This document shows positions 27,872-37,845 of a stretch of 55,188 nucleotides of DNA, in pieces. The first letter of the stretch is position 1. Every line of letters starts with the position of its first letter. The notes beneath the pieces are model-generated. The model searched no databases. It was not told the DNA's origin and saw only the letters and a list, made by a program, of their open reading frames with translations. The translations under genes were made by a program, and so were the position numbers. Origin of the DNA: an uncultured Roseburia sp. (GTDB taxonomy: Bacteria; Bacillota; Clostridia; Lachnospirales; Lachnospiraceae); contig CAKREH010000024.1 of the NCBI GenBank assembly GCA_934317215.1, forward strand, positions 1-55,188, given 5' to 3'.

Positions 27872-30800
27872 CTACTCTACAATAATAACCTCATGCTCAC
27901 CATTCAGACAGATCATGTATGGATCTGCCTCAATGGAATCTAACGCTTTCTCATAAATCCCATCTGCGCCCTGATACGAAGCACTGATACTGTATTTTTC
28001 CATCGCCGACTGAATTCCCTGTGCATTTAACATGATCTTTATCTGATTTTCAGTTGGCAGCGTGCCGATTTTCCATCCGCCTCTTTTCGAAGTTGAGAGC
28101 GGATCAAGAAAGTCCGTGATCGCTTCTAACCACCGGTCTTTGATATCAAGACTTTCTGCAATATTCTCCACGCGTATCCAGATACGTACAGAGATCTTTA
28201 CAAAAACAGGCTCCACAATATTAAGGTCCTCCTCACTGCAGGTCAGCTCACATTTTTCGAGCATATGCCGCTTTAAGCCTTCTCTGATATTGTAAAACAC
28301 ATGGCTGCCAAGCTGATAATTTTTTAAAAGCAGCACCAGGTTAATACTGCCCTCTTTATAATCTCCTGTTACGGTACGGTCGATAATACAAGCTGCCTGA
28401 TCTGTCTCCGGCAGATAGATTCTGGTTTCTGCCAGATAATCCTCCTCCGTTACCAGACGCCTTCCGGTGCTTAAAATATTACTTGCCCGCTCCAATGCAT
28501 GATCGATATTTTCAATGTTGCATCCCCCCGTGGCTGCAACCGGATTAAAGACAGATTCGACCGGCAATAAATTGCCCTTAAAACTGTTGATTGCACCAGC
28601 CTTTAGATTTCCTTTTTCCCCGCTGCATCTTGTGATCACAACCCAGAAGGCAACTCCCTTTGTATTATGTGGGACAGATACATGGATACCATCCCCGAAA
28701 TAGATCCTTCCATTGCTCCGGTCGATCACATATACTCTCTTTCTGCCTCCCGTCTCATCAAAGTTCGGAACCTCATCCCATTTTATAAAAAATTCCTCAA
28801 TCTCCCCCATAAAATTATATTCTGCGTTGACACGCCCGGGCAGTTTCTGCAGAAGAATCTCCATCTCTCTGCGTGAGAGAACATCGACCTCATTCACCCA
28901 TACTTCCGCGTTTAAAATAGTCTGTGAATTCAGGGAAAAAGACATCCCCGCCTCCACAGTATCAATAAAAAATTCCTGCCTGATCCCTGTCTCTATATTC
29001 TGGATCTCCGCTGCATTCATAAATATATTTCTAATGACCGGATACTCTGCCTGCCGGTCACTCTTATCCCTGCCCTGAGTTTCAATCCTGAGCCAGTAAC
29101 GCTCCTCCCCCTCAATCTCCATCACTGCCTGATCGGACGGCGGGAAAAAAATGATGCGCTCCGAATTTTGAAAATGGTTTGTGTAATCTGTAACCTTAAG
29201 CACTTTAAATCCATCTGTGGAAGAATAGGAAAAATCCACCTGTTCCATTGGCGCATGGAAATTCTCATCCATCTCTATAAACAGGCTGACCGGACCACCG
29301 TAAAATTTGCGGTCAAATCCCAGATACATGTAATTTCCCCTGTATTTACGGCTGTCAAAGGTTCTGACCGGTTCTTCCCTCAGAAAATTTCCGGTAATAT
29401 TTTTCCGGTTAACGCCATCTACAAATTCTACCCTGTCAGGAAGCACACATCTTTGCTTATTCTCTATCTGCATCATAATACCTGTGATCACAGGATAAAT
29501 ATACTTTGCTCCGGCAACATAGCAGTTATCTGCCCTCTTTATCTGCAGTCTTAACGTCTTTTCCTCATAACCTCCCTGTACTGTGACATCCCAGTCATAT
29601 GGTATCTCAAAGGAAAACCGGTAGTGCCCTGCATTGCCTGCATCCGAAAAAATCGTCTGTACGGACGGCGTGCACGGCAGGCGCTTCCAGCCATAACCGT
29701 TAAAATATTCTAAGGAGACCTCCTGCACATGACAGATATACTCTATCCGCTGTTCGAAGTCCTTTGGACGTTTTCTTTTAATGATCCGAAGATCTTCCTC
29801 CCGGACCACGATCCCCTTATCCTCATATTCACCAAAATTTAAGTCAAACTCGATTGTTACCTCAAACCCGCTTAAATTCATCCACTGCTTTTTTCCAATA
29901 TAACATTCATCATACAATGACGGTTTCTGACCAAACGGCAAAAACATATCCGTTTCGAGTTCCTTACTGCCATCGTAAATAAAATCAGGCTTTTCTTTGG
30001 TACTGCCTGTAATAATCTCAATTTTCTTTAAAATAAGAGGGATGTCCATCTGTTTTCTGCGTTTGAGTACAATGGCCTGATATATATCCTCACCGCGTTC
30101 GACATCCCCGCACACTGCCTCTGAAAAGAGTTCGACATAATCCTCACACGCACTTGCCTTCTCAACCGGCACCAGTCCCTGCTTCGAATAAATAAAAAAT
30201 TCATAATTTTCCGGGTCACAGAGCGTTGCTGCAATTTTTTCACAGTCATCATTTCCCCAAAAACGCAGACGTATCCCAACGGATGGATTCTGAAATAAAA
30301 ACTTATGCGCAATCAGCAATGCCTGTCTGCCAATTTTCTTTCCTTTATCTGAAAACAGGGAAATCTCATTTGCCGCATCCTGATCAAAAACCGGAGTTAA
30401 CTCACCTGTGATAATATCCTGTGTCTGGAAGCCGCCCATATAGAGGATAATTTCGTCACCATAAGTCGCTGCCACATCCGTAATTTTTGCTCCCGTCACA
30501 TAGATGTCGTGCATTGTTTCAAAAACGACCTCTTCCTCATCCGTAGTCTCTCCGAGAAGCTGCGTGCCCTTATACACAGAGCTGCCTGTGCTGATCGTTT
30601 CCCCCGGCGTAAATACTGCTATCGAAGTTGCCGGATGCGCCGGATTTAACACCACACCGCACATATTTGCAAACTCTGTATGGTATTTTTCGATCAGCGA
30701 ATTAATATTTTTTACATTATCCCGCATCTGATCTGCAAATATCATTGCGATCACAGAACCCGCATCCGGGTTATGCGTGGAGAATTTCCATTCAGGCGTA

Positions 30801-30883
30801 TAACTTTCTGCGAGCTGTTTTATTTCCTTAAGAAGCATATCTTTGCTCCTTTTGTACGTCATGACATTATTCCACCTCTCCAT
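27872..30883 (-). CDS. Baseplate J-like wedge protein (Afp11-like)
   Basis: The 1,003-residue protein starts with a helical segment containing TPEWKFSTHNPDAGSVIAMI, the wedge-protein N-terminal motif, followed by beta-rich insertions. Its C-terminal third has a baseplate-J-type core: FKGNLLPVESVFNPVAATGG, then ALERASNILSTGRRLVTEED and YLAETRIYLPETDQAACIID. It should form the main wedge ring that links the spike hub to the sheath trigger. The start at 30883 has GGAGG upstream and overlaps the end of the gp25 gene by 17 bases, pointing to translational coupling. At about 1,000 residues it is typical for eCIS Afp11 homologues. Confidence 0.9.
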   Translation of the reverse strand: MERWNNVMTYKRSKDMLLKEIKQLAESYTPEWKFSTHNPDAGSVIAMIFADQMRDNVKNINSLIEKYHTEFANMCGVVLNPAHPATSIAVFTPGETISTGSSVYKGTQLLGETTDEEEVVFETMHDIYVTGAKITDVAATYGDEIILYMGGFQTQDIITGELTPVFDQDAANEISLFSDKGKKIGRQALLIAHKFLFQNPSVGIRLRFWGNDDCEKIAATLCDPENYEFFIYSKQGLVPVEKASACEDYVELFSEAVCGDVERGEDIYQAIVLKRRKQMDIPLILKKIEIITGSTKEKPDFIYDGSKELETDMFLPFGQKPSLYDECYIGKKQWMNLSGFEVTIEFDLNFGEYEDKGIVVREEDLRIIKRKRPKDFEQRIEYICHVQEVSLEYFNGYGWKRLPCTPSVQTIFSDAGNAGHYRFSFEIPYDWDVTVQGGYEEKTLRLQIKRADNCYVAGAKYIYPVITGIMMQIENKQRCVLPDRVEFVDGVNRKNITGNFLREEPVRTFDSRKYRGNYMYLGFDRKFYGGPVSLFIEMDENFHAPMEQVDFSYSSTDGFKVLKVTDYTNHFQNSERIIFFPPSDQAVMEIEGEERYWLRIETQGRDKSDRQAEYPVIRNIFMNAAEIQNIETGIRQEFFIDTVEAGMSFSLNSQTILNAEVWVNEVDVLSRREMEILLQKLPGRVNAEYNFMGEIEEFFIKWDEVPNFDETGGRKRVYVIDRSNGRIYFGDGIHVSVPHNTKGVAFWVVITRCSGEKGNLKAGAINSFKGNLLPVESVFNPVAATGGCNIENIDHALERASNILSTGRRLVTEEDYLAETRIYLPETDQAACIIDRTVTGDYKEGSINLVLLLKNYQLGSHVFYNIREGLKRHMLEKCELTCSEEDLNIVEPVFVKISVRIWIRVENIAESLDIKDRWLEAITDFLDPLSTSKRGGWKIGTLPTENQIKIMLNAQGIQSAMEKYSISASYQGADGIYEKALDSIEADPYMICLNGEHEVIIVE

Positions 30884-31292
30884 TTACGCCTCCATTCTCC
30901 TCTGCATATAAGTAAAACGGAAAAACAAGATTATCTCTTGTATTTGTCTCTGCAATCCTGTATGCGATATTTATGATCAGACATCCCTTATCGAGTTTCG
31001 GATCTACGGTTACTTCCACCTGGTTAATTCTTGGCTCCTGTGTAAGGATCGTCTCCTCTAAGTTTCTCGCCATCATATTAAGACGTGTTGCGGATGTATC
31101 CATAAAAGTATACGAAAGAATCCTGCTTCCAAAATCAGGCCGTGTCCATCTTTCTCTTTTCTGAGTCATCAAAATAAGGTATACTGACTCCTTTACACTT
31201 TTATTTCCCTCTGATAAAACAAATCTGCCTGTTGCCGGATTTATCTCTATCGGAAACTTTATTCCCTTTCCCAGAAAACTGTTGTCTTTCAT
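30867..31292 (-). CDS. gp25-like baseplate protein (Afp9-like)
   Basis: The 141-residue protein has the gp25/GPW fold signature: an N-terminal LGKGIKFPIEINPATGRFVL, then ESVYLILMTQKRERWTRPDFG, GSRILSYTFMD, and DPKLDKGCLIINIAYRIAE. The EPR-type motif of gp25 proteins is present as QEPRINQVEV. It forms part of the inner baseplate and helps start sheath assembly. The ATG at 31292 is used because AGAGGTGAT lies just upstream; a GTG three codons earlier is possible. Confidence 0.93.
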   Translation of the reverse strand: MKDNSFLGKGIKFPIEINPATGRFVLSEGNKSVKESVYLILMTQKRERWTRPDFGSRILSYTFMDTSATRLNMMARNLEETILTQEPRINQVEVTVDPKLDKGCLIINIAYRIAETNTRDNLVFPFYLYAEENGGVNGEVE

Positions 31293-31303
31293 TGCAATCA
31301 CCT

Positions 31304-32116
31304 CTAACCAAGTTTAATCGGTTTTCCCTCTAATATAACCATTCCGCTGCTGGATCCTTTTAAGGTGGAAGTTGCCTCTAACTCCATCTGCTTTCCTGAC
31401 ATTTTTGCATTGCCATCCGTAGTCAGTTCTAATTTTTTTCCAGCCTCGATCTGAACCTTCTGCGCTTCTAACTTTACGGAGCCGCTCTTGCCATTCATGG
31501 TAAGAGTAATGGAATCACCCACCGTAATCTCAAGCGTCTCATCTGCATGGATCGAAATTCTGCCCTTTTCTGTCTCCATCTCCACAACACATTTTTTTTC
31601 AGAATCTGCTACGGAAATCTTTTTTTTCTCATTGTCTAAAACGATCTGGTGCATATCCTGTGCCGTTGCGACCGTGATCTTATCCTTTGCGCCATCCTCG
31701 TTATCATCATCCTCAAAAGTAATACGGCTTCCATTTCTTGTTTTGATCTGTTTTATGGTATTTTTCGCTGTGGCAGAAGCTTTTAAAAATTTATCCTTAT
31801 CCTTCGGAATACAGCCGATCACAAAAGGTTTTTCGATATTTCCGTCCTCGCACAGTAAAAGAACCTGATCCCCCTTTTCCGGCAGAAAATAGCTTCCATA
31901 TTTTTCTCCAATATAGGGAAACGCCATCTTTGCCCATTTAAGCTGATTTGCATTTTCATCCCTGGTCAGGATATTTACACAAAGTCTTCCCGGCATCTCC
32001 TCGGAATAATTTTCTGCTACAACTCCGACTATCGCTCCAAAGATCCTCTGATCCCCCAGTTCTGTCTTTGTTGCCTGTTTTTCTGAAATTTCATCAAAAA
32101 TATCAAACAGTGCCAT
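31304..32116 (-). CDS. Spike gp5-like OB-fold and beta-helix protein
   Basis: The 270-residue protein begins with a gp5/VgrG OB domain: FGAIVGVVAENYSEEMPGRL, then KWAKMAFPYIGEKYGSYFLP and EKGDQVLLLCEDGNIEKPFV, about residues 25-105. The remainder has short repeated beta strands rich in Lys, Glu and Thr, as in a trimeric beta-helix spike that should point toward the target. In Afp the hub and this OB part are one Afp8 chain; here the hub is a separate upstream gene. The PAAR-like protein from 41.4 kb is its expected tip. GAGGAACG precedes the ATG. Confidence 0.9.
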   Translation of the reverse strand: MALFDIFDEISEKQATKTELGDQRIFGAIVGVVAENYSEEMPGRLCVNILTRDENANQLKWAKMAFPYIGEKYGSYFLPEKGDQVLLLCEDGNIEKPFVIGCIPKDKDKFLKASATAKNTIKQIKTRNGSRITFEDDDNEDGAKDKITVATAQDMHQIVLDNEKKKISVADSEKKCVVEMETEKGRISIHADETLEITVGDSITLTMNGKSGSVKLEAQKVQIEAGKKLELTTDGNAKMSGKQMELEATSTLKGSSSGMVILEGKPIKLG

Positions 32117-32132
32117 ACGCGTTCCTCTTCTG

Positions 32133-33284
32133 CTAATCTGAAAGCATTGCCGCCTTCGCTGTTATATAAGTATGATAGCCATCATAATCGTTCATTACAT
32201 GTCTTGTGTGTGTAACGTAAAACTTTGCATCACAGGGATCACCCAGATCTGAGATCCGGATAAAATATCCCGGCTTTAATTCCGGTATTCCGACACAGTC
32301 ACAGGTAAGGCTTCCAAATCTGTAGGCGATATCCTCCATCAGAGAATCCGCACGATACTGTGCAGCTTCCTTTGTCGTGGCATTTGCATCTAAAACGACC
32401 TTGCTTGTCTTGTTGATCAGTGCCTTTGCCTTGCTTCCCTTCGAGATCTTATTGCTGGCATTTGCCGTTGCGGTAACGACGGTTCCCCGTGCGGTATCTG
32501 CCCCGCGCACCTCCACCTTCTTTACCAGACCGGTCATATCAAATGTCATATCATAACTCAGGATGCCGTCAGCGTTTTTTAACTGCATCAACAGTTCATC
32601 CTGTGGAATATCCTTTCTTCTGCGAAAACAAATCGTTCCGTCTTCCACGAAAAATTCATAATTAAACCTTTTTGCTGTTTTGACAATAAATTCATAGTCG
32701 CTTTCCGCAACCATCTCAATGGTGCTGTTTAGCGGACGATTCTGCATATTGACATCCGGCGTGGGTGTAATTTTTGCTGTTTTGTATATATTCTTAGACT
32801 GCAGCTTCTGGTAAAGACTGCCCTCTAGTATCTCCTCCACTGCCTTGCTGTAACAGTTCGACGATAACTGCCTGGAAAAGCTGCCGGACATCATAATTCC
32901 CTTCACATCCATCGCAGTTACTTCGATATGATGTGTTTCCGTTCCACTTTTCACAAAGCGCACCGCCGCGATAAATCCGGTAAAAATTTCTGTGAACTGT
33001 CCTGAATAGCCCATTTCAACAGAGATACTGCTTCCTAATGTAATATATTGCCTGCAGTCCGCAAACCGATACTGCCCCTCCTCCTGATCAAAAACATGAT
33101 ACAGGCTGAAATTTACAATGGATGCCTCAAAGCCGGTGGAAAGATCTGCCTCAAGATCACTTAAGACCAGATCTTTTGCACTCTCTGCAATATCCTTCCC
33201 CTCAATAATAACTTTTGTCATCGGGTGCTTAAAGTTTAAATATTTTTCTTTTATCTTGTCATACTGATATTTTTCTTTTCGCAT
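32133..33284 (-). CDS. Spike hub protein, late-control gpD/gp27-like
   Basis: The 383-residue protein has the hub fold of phage late-control gpD and VgrG N-terminal domains: VIIEGKDIAESAKDLVLSDL with SIVNFSLYHVFDQEEGQY, then GYSGQFTEIFTGFIAAVRF and HHIEVTAMDVKGIMMSG, and later STIEMVAESDYEFIVKTAKR, the segment that joins the two hub lobes. It should form the trimeric adaptor between the sixfold tube and threefold spike. The ATG at 33284 has AAGGG at proper distance; one two codons earlier overlaps that site. It lies 16 bases before the OB-fold spike gene. Confidence 0.9.
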   Translation of the reverse strand: MRKEKYQYDKIKEKYLNFKHPMTKVIIEGKDIAESAKDLVLSDLEADLSTGFEASIVNFSLYHVFDQEEGQYRFADCRQYITLGSSISVEMGYSGQFTEIFTGFIAAVRFVKSGTETHHIEVTAMDVKGIMMSGSFSRQLSSNCYSKAVEEILEGSLYQKLQSKNIYKTAKITPTPDVNMQNRPLNSTIEMVAESDYEFIVKTAKRFNYEFFVEDGTICFRRRKDIPQDELLMQLKNADGILSYDMTFDMTGLVKKVEVRGADTARGTVVTATANASNKISKGSKAKALINKTSKVVLDANATTKEAAQYRADSLMEDIAYRFGSLTCDCVGIPELKPGYFIRISDLGDPCDAKFYVTHTRHVMNDYDGYHTYITAKAAMLSD

Positions 33285-33293
33285 ATGCATCCC

Positions 33294-33962
33294 TTACTCT
33301 GCAACGATATCCGGCTTTTCCTCTGCCATTTTTTCGATTCTGCGCTTTACCATAGACGGTTCACTCTGCGCTGTGATCGTAATTCTGATCTTTCCTGCCT
33401 GCGGCAGTCCGTTCGGATAAAACATGGTATACTCGCCGGAAAATGCTGTCAGCTTTCCCTGTATCTCCATTTTGCCCCATGAAAATCTTACTTCCTTTGT
33501 TTTGCTCTTTTTTACGGTTACAAGCAGCAGATTCATCTCATCCTGCACAGAAGTATCAAGCATGTTGTCACTGTCAAATAACAGCTCTACACTCATAGAT
33601 AGATTTCCACGTACCGGGACGGTCTCAATATTCTGTCTCTGCTTTTCATCCCTCTTTCCGCTGTCCGCTCTTGTACTTCCGGTAAAAGTCATAGAGGTTG
33701 GATTATACTGCACTTTGATGAGACCATCTTTAATTCCTCTCTGGTCGATCCCAACAGAATTTTTTACCGCATCCATCACACCAGGTTTTCCGTCATCAAA
33801 GATTCCCTTCAGTTTATCTTTCGCTGTATTTATAAGATCTGTTCCCTTTGCAGAGAGCGAGCTGCCAGAGCTGCCGGATACCAGATTGTCCCATTCATCT
33901 GCCTTATAATCCAAGATTTCAAGGTATGCCTGATTTCCCAAAATTTCATTCATTGTACCCAT
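33294..33962 (-). CDS. CIS_tube/LysM-type hub adaptor (Afp7-like), second copy
   Basis: The 222-residue protein carries the CIS_tube-type domain: LIKVQYNPTSMTFTGSTRAD, LSMSVELLFDSDNMLDTSVQ and VRFSWGKMEIQGKLTAFSGE followed by YTMFYPNGLPQAGKIRITIT. In Afp7/Pvc7 this domain stacks between tube and spike, with a LysM tail; here no LysM tail is clear. Its N-terminal 80 residues, including GSSGSSLSAKGTDL, look linker-like. A paralogue is encoded just upstream. AAGGA precedes the ATG at 33962. Confidence 0.85.
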   Translation of the reverse strand: MGTMNEILGNQAYLEILDYKADEWDNLVSGSSGSSLSAKGTDLINTAKDKLKGIFDDGKPGVMDAVKNSVGIDQRGIKDGLIKVQYNPTSMTFTGSTRADSGKRDEKQRQNIETVPVRGNLSMSVELLFDSDNMLDTSVQDEMNLLLVTVKKSKTKEVRFSWGKMEIQGKLTAFSGEYTMFYPNGLPQAGKIRITITAQSEPSMVKRRIEKMAEEKPDIVAE

Positions 33963-33988
33963 GGCATGTATTTCCTTTTTCTTTATTT

Positions 33989-34546
33989 TTATATCAGTTC
34001 AATCGAAAAATTTACTGTTGCACGTATTGGCAGACCATCCTTATTAAACATGACATAATTCGCTTTTAAAGACTTCAACTGGCCTTTATAATACTGATTT
34101 CCCCAGTGAAATGCCACAGTTCTGACATACGGGTTCTGGACCACTGCCAGAAATCCCTCCACCTCTTCTAACACGCTGTCCTTTCGATAGATGGTTCGGT
34201 CAAAAATGAGTTCGATCGATACACAAAGCGCCTGCTCCTGTCTGGAATTATCCGCCACAGCGACCTGACCGTTCTCTTTTTTTGTGATTGCAGCTTTTGT
34301 ATCTGTACTGTGAGCCCCGCTGCCATATCCTGTGGAAAAAGATAATTTTGAGGGATTAAAAGGTACCTTTAAGACCGTATTGTCCGTATTCTCTCTGCCC
34401 GTTCCGCCAGCACCGCTTAATGCATTTTTGATTTTCGAGACCGACAATATCTGTGGTGTTTCTTCCATGTCGTTAAACACCTCCAAATATGCCATCTCAA
34501 TGACAGCGGAGTCATTTTCTGCCTGTGTAAATACATTTACATCCAT
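33989..34546 (-). CDS. CIS_tube-type hub adaptor, first copy
   Basis: The 185-residue protein has the same domain as the next gene: VLKVPFNPSKLSFSTGYGSG, ALCVSIELIFDRTIYRKDSV, then VRTVAFHWGNQYYKGQLKSL and NYVMFNKDGLPIRATVNFSI. A short N-terminal part precedes it. Two such proteins in a row suggest two stacked rings between the tube and the hub, or one acting as an initiator. GGAGCGGG precedes the ATG. The order (long helical protein, two CIS_tube proteins, hub, spike, gp25) matches myophage and eCIS baseplate order. Confidence 0.83.
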   Translation of the reverse strand: MDVNVFTQAENDSAVIEMAYLEVFNDMEETPQILSVSKIKNALSGAGGTGRENTDNTVLKVPFNPSKLSFSTGYGSGAHSTDTKAAITKKENGQVAVADNSRQEQALCVSIELIFDRTIYRKDSVLEEVEGFLAVVQNPYVRTVAFHWGNQYYKGQLKSLKANYVMFNKDGLPIRATVNFSIELI

Positions 34547-34570
34547 TTATCCCGCTCCTTTGACTTTCCC

Positions 34571-37500
34571 TTAATAACCTCTTCTTCTCCGCTCACTTTC
34601 CAGTTTCCGCTCTATTTTTTCATACACCTGACTGGAGATTTCATTCATCTGTGTCACCAGATTCTGCTGGATGATCTGCGCGATATCCGGTCCACTTTCC
34701 TGCGTAGTTTCACGGGCTGTCTCAATCACTCTCTTCTCGATCATCTCCTCTTTTTCAGTATCCCGGGTAACACTGGAAGCATTTGTGCTGTTTAAACTAT
34801 GCATGCTGTTCATGATGATCGTATTTTTGATATCTTCAAAATTTTCTTCGTCAAAAATCTTCGAGCGGTCATAAATCATCTGCACCCGCTCATCATACCT
34901 TACACCTGTGAAATTCCGTGTCCGGCTTCCGATATTGATATTTTCTTTTTCTTCCGCTATCTGTGTTCTCATGTAATGTATGCGTTTCTGTTTTTCTTCC
35001 CTCAGTTCTTCCTGTTCAGGCTCCGGAATATTTAAATCTTCCTGCTCAAAAACTTCCCTGATATCCGATGTTTTATGTATCATCTCTAATTGTTCTAAAA
35101 CATTCCGGGCGGAATTTTTTTCTGTTATTTGTTTTGTATGATCCAGAAATTTATTTTCCAATAATATGTATTGCCTGACGTCCGAAACAACATCTGTACG
35201 GATCATTTTAAAGAGCTCCGATGTATACCGGTCCTGTACCCGCTCAAACTCCCGCAGTGCATAGATATTACTTCTGTCCCGGATCATCTCACGCTCCTTT
35301 ACTGTTTTAGTCCCGTTTACATCCGGTTCCGGCTCCCCTTTGACGATATTCTGATAAATATGTTCCATCTGTCTGTAATAATTATTTTTTACATTCCAGA
35401 TATTTTCCATTTGTTTCAGTAAAAATTCAGAAGCTCTCGTCTGCTGGTAAAATACCTTTTCATTCTGTCTGATCGACCCAAATATCTGCTCTAATTCTTT
35501 TCCCTGCTCTAAAAAAATCTGCTGGTAACTGTCCGTCGCATTTTTAATCTGCACATCGGTATTATCCGAGACTATATTTTTTATATTGTGCTGTATATCG
35601 GATTTTTCTATCTCCTCATGCTCAGAATAATAATGCTCGATATCCTGTATCTCTGCGGTGTGATAATGCTCCTGTTCTTCCCGGATGATCTTATCAAACA
35701 GCCTCTGTTCCTTTTTTTCGAGGGTATGGAACCGGTTAAAAATAATCTCTGTTTTTAATTTGATATGATTCGGGCTTAACCGGGTACTTTCTGAATGTAT
35801 TTCCTGTGAGTGATCCTCTTCGATCTTATTCAGGTATAAGTTCTGTCCTTCCAGATTATGATTTAAAATTTCTTTTACAAGATAATGCTGATTCCACTGA
35901 TTGATAAGAATTTCCTCTAACGCAAAACTTATTCCCGGCTTCTTTGTCTCCTGCTTCACATCAAAATTTGTTTCGCCGTTCATCAGCCTCTCATAAAAGT
36001 TTCTGGTCTTTTCATCTAACAGCTTCAGATAAGACTCTGTTTCACTGCCGGCAGGTTCCTTTATGACGGTACCTTTGGAATATATCTCTGCAAGAACTTC
36101 TTCCGGTGATTCTAACGCTCTCAACGCATTTTTTCTTGCTGTCTTTTTATCCAGCCGGATCGGCTGCTGCGGTTTTGAATCTGCATTTTGTGCCAGATAC
36201 TGCTTATGCATCTTTACATTCTGTTCGTTAATCTGATTTAAATATGCTGCATAATCCTCAATATTCTCAAATACACTGTTTTCCTGTGTCAGTGGATTTA
36301 CGATCAGATTTTCCGTCTCCTGCTCCGGATACTCTGCATCCTCAGGGTAATGGATCCGGACATTATTTTTTAATTGGGAAACTATTTTTGTTTCCGGCAA
36401 TTTTGAAATATCTGCTGCTTTTAAAATATGATAATTGATCTGCTCGTCAGTCTGATCCATATACAACTCATATTGATCGGTCTGTGTCTGTAAATTCAGA
36501 TTTTGTATATGATTTTCTCTTTCTTTTCTGGGATACAGCTCAAGATAGTTCAGATTTTTCTGATTATTTATATTGATCTGTGTATTTTCCGCTGTAAGAA
36601 ACTTCAGCACTGATGTATCAATCTGATCTCTGTTGAATACAAATTCCTTTTTACTGTGATGATCAAGCAGGCGCGTCATCTCATAGATCTGCTGCTGGTA
36701 ATTATTATTCAACAGCAGTGCGTACAGTACTGCGTCACGTATACTCCCTGTCTCTGACTCATCCTGTACGTCAGGCTCTTCCGTGCTTTCTAAGAGTTCT
36801 AGCAGCACGTTTTCCTCCTTCTCAAGTCCCATAAATTCCACTGCACACTGCGTAATGTCTCTGCTCCGCACTTCTTCTGCCAGCTGAAAACACTGAAATC
36901 TGTCAATAACATCCTCCGTGCTCTCATACAATGCCCGTGTGAAATTCTGCCATACAGGATTTTTATCTGTATAAAATATTTTTTTCTGATAACCGGCATT
37001 CTGAACAATCTGCAGCAGCATTGCCGCTGCAAGCTGCTGCAGCACAAATTCTTTCTTTACTTTTTCCACCGGAATACTTTCTCTTTCGAAGGTGTTGATC
37101 TCAATCTGCGCAGCGATCTGTGTCCCCGGAAAAATTTCCTGCTTGATCTCCGATAGCTGTAATTTATGTGACTGCCTTAACTCCTCTGCCAGCTTTAACT
37201 CCATTGCCTTTTTATAGTGGAGCGCCGTCTGGCTTATGTTATATTGATAAATCTGCTCATTGAGTTCCGATGTATGCAGCCGCTGAAATACAGTAAGCCA
37301 CAACTCCTGTGCCCTCTTTTTCTGCGGCTGTTGTTCCTCCTCCGGCAGATATTGCTTCATTTCTTTTTGATAAAACTGTGACATGCTATTTCTGATTGAA
37401 ATATCAAGTTCACTATATTTTTTTAAAAGCCGTATTGCTTCATTACTTTCATAGTTATTACGGCTGACCTGCTGCATAAATTCTTTTACGTTTACGATCC

Positions 37501-37831
37501 CCATCTTTTGTAGCACTGCAGACACATATACCTCATCCTGATAAGTAAACATTGGTGTCTGATATAACATCAGCCTGTTTAGAAGCTGATTGATCACTTC
37601 TATTTTAATTTCATTTTTTTGTGTGCTCTGATTTTGTGTGATAAACTGATTTTCATTCTGCAGCCCGACAAAAACTTCCGGCTGCAGCGTTGTCATATGA
37701 AGAAGATCCTGTGCAGAAACGGAAACGGTCATCAACTGATAGTTTGCTGCAATTTTTTCTCCCAGGATATCAGAATGTACGTTAATGGGTTTTACTGTAT
37801 TTAATTGAAGCGGTTCTTTTAACGTTAACAT
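34571..37831 (-). CDS. Long helical Gln/Glu-rich protein, probable tape measure
   Basis: The 1,086-residue product has no clear family match for me. It is almost entirely helical by pattern and very rich in Gln, Glu, Asn and Tyr, with few glycines and prolines: for example SQFYQKEMKQYLPEEEQQPQ, then DHSKKEFVFNRDQIDTSVLK. No signal peptide or membrane span is seen. By position it sits after the tail-assembly protein and second tube gene and before the CIS_tube and hub genes, where P2-like phages keep the tape measure. A tape measure in this place would set tube length. The strong Gln/Asn content is unlike the hydrophobic tape measures of many phages, so a scaffold is the alternative. GGAG lies 6 bases before the ATG. 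Confidence 0.7.
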   Translation of the reverse strand: MLTLKEPLQLNTVKPINVHSDILGEKIAANYQLMTVSVSAQDLLHMTTLQPEVFVGLQNENQFITQNQSTQKNEIKIEVINQLLNRLMLYQTPMFTYQDEVYVSAVLQKMGIVNVKEFMQQVSRNNYESNEAIRLLKKYSELDISIRNSMSQFYQKEMKQYLPEEEQQPQKKRAQELWLTVFQRLHTSELNEQIYQYNISQTALHYKKAMELKLAEELRQSHKLQLSEIKQEIFPGTQIAAQIEINTFERESIPVEKVKKEFVLQQLAAAMLLQIVQNAGYQKKIFYTDKNPVWQNFTRALYESTEDVIDRFQCFQLAEEVRSRDITQCAVEFMGLEKEENVLLELLESTEEPDVQDESETGSIRDAVLYALLLNNNYQQQIYEMTRLLDHHSKKEFVFNRDQIDTSVLKFLTAENTQININNQKNLNYLELYPRKERENHIQNLNLQTQTDQYELYMDQTDEQINYHILKAADISKLPETKIVSQLKNNVRIHYPEDAEYPEQETENLIVNPLTQENSVFENIEDYAAYLNQINEQNVKMHKQYLAQNADSKPQQPIRLDKKTARKNALRALESPEEVLAEIYSKGTVIKEPAGSETESYLKLLDEKTRNFYERLMNGETNFDVKQETKKPGISFALEEILINQWNQHYLVKEILNHNLEGQNLYLNKIEEDHSQEIHSESTRLSPNHIKLKTEIIFNRFHTLEKKEQRLFDKIIREEQEHYHTAEIQDIEHYYSEHEEIEKSDIQHNIKNIVSDNTDVQIKNATDSYQQIFLEQGKELEQIFGSIRQNEKVFYQQTRASEFLLKQMENIWNVKNNYYRQMEHIYQNIVKGEPEPDVNGTKTVKEREMIRDRSNIYALREFERVQDRYTSELFKMIRTDVVSDVRQYILLENKFLDHTKQITEKNSARNVLEQLEMIHKTSDIREVFEQEDLNIPEPEQEELREEKQKRIHYMRTQIAEEKENINIGSRTRNFTGVRYDERVQMIYDRSKIFDEENFEDIKNTIIMNSMHSLNSTNASSVTRDTEKEEMIEKRVIETARETTQESGPDIAQIIQQNLVTQMNEISSQVYEKIERKLESERRRRGY

Positions 37832-37845
37832 TCTCTCATCTCCAT

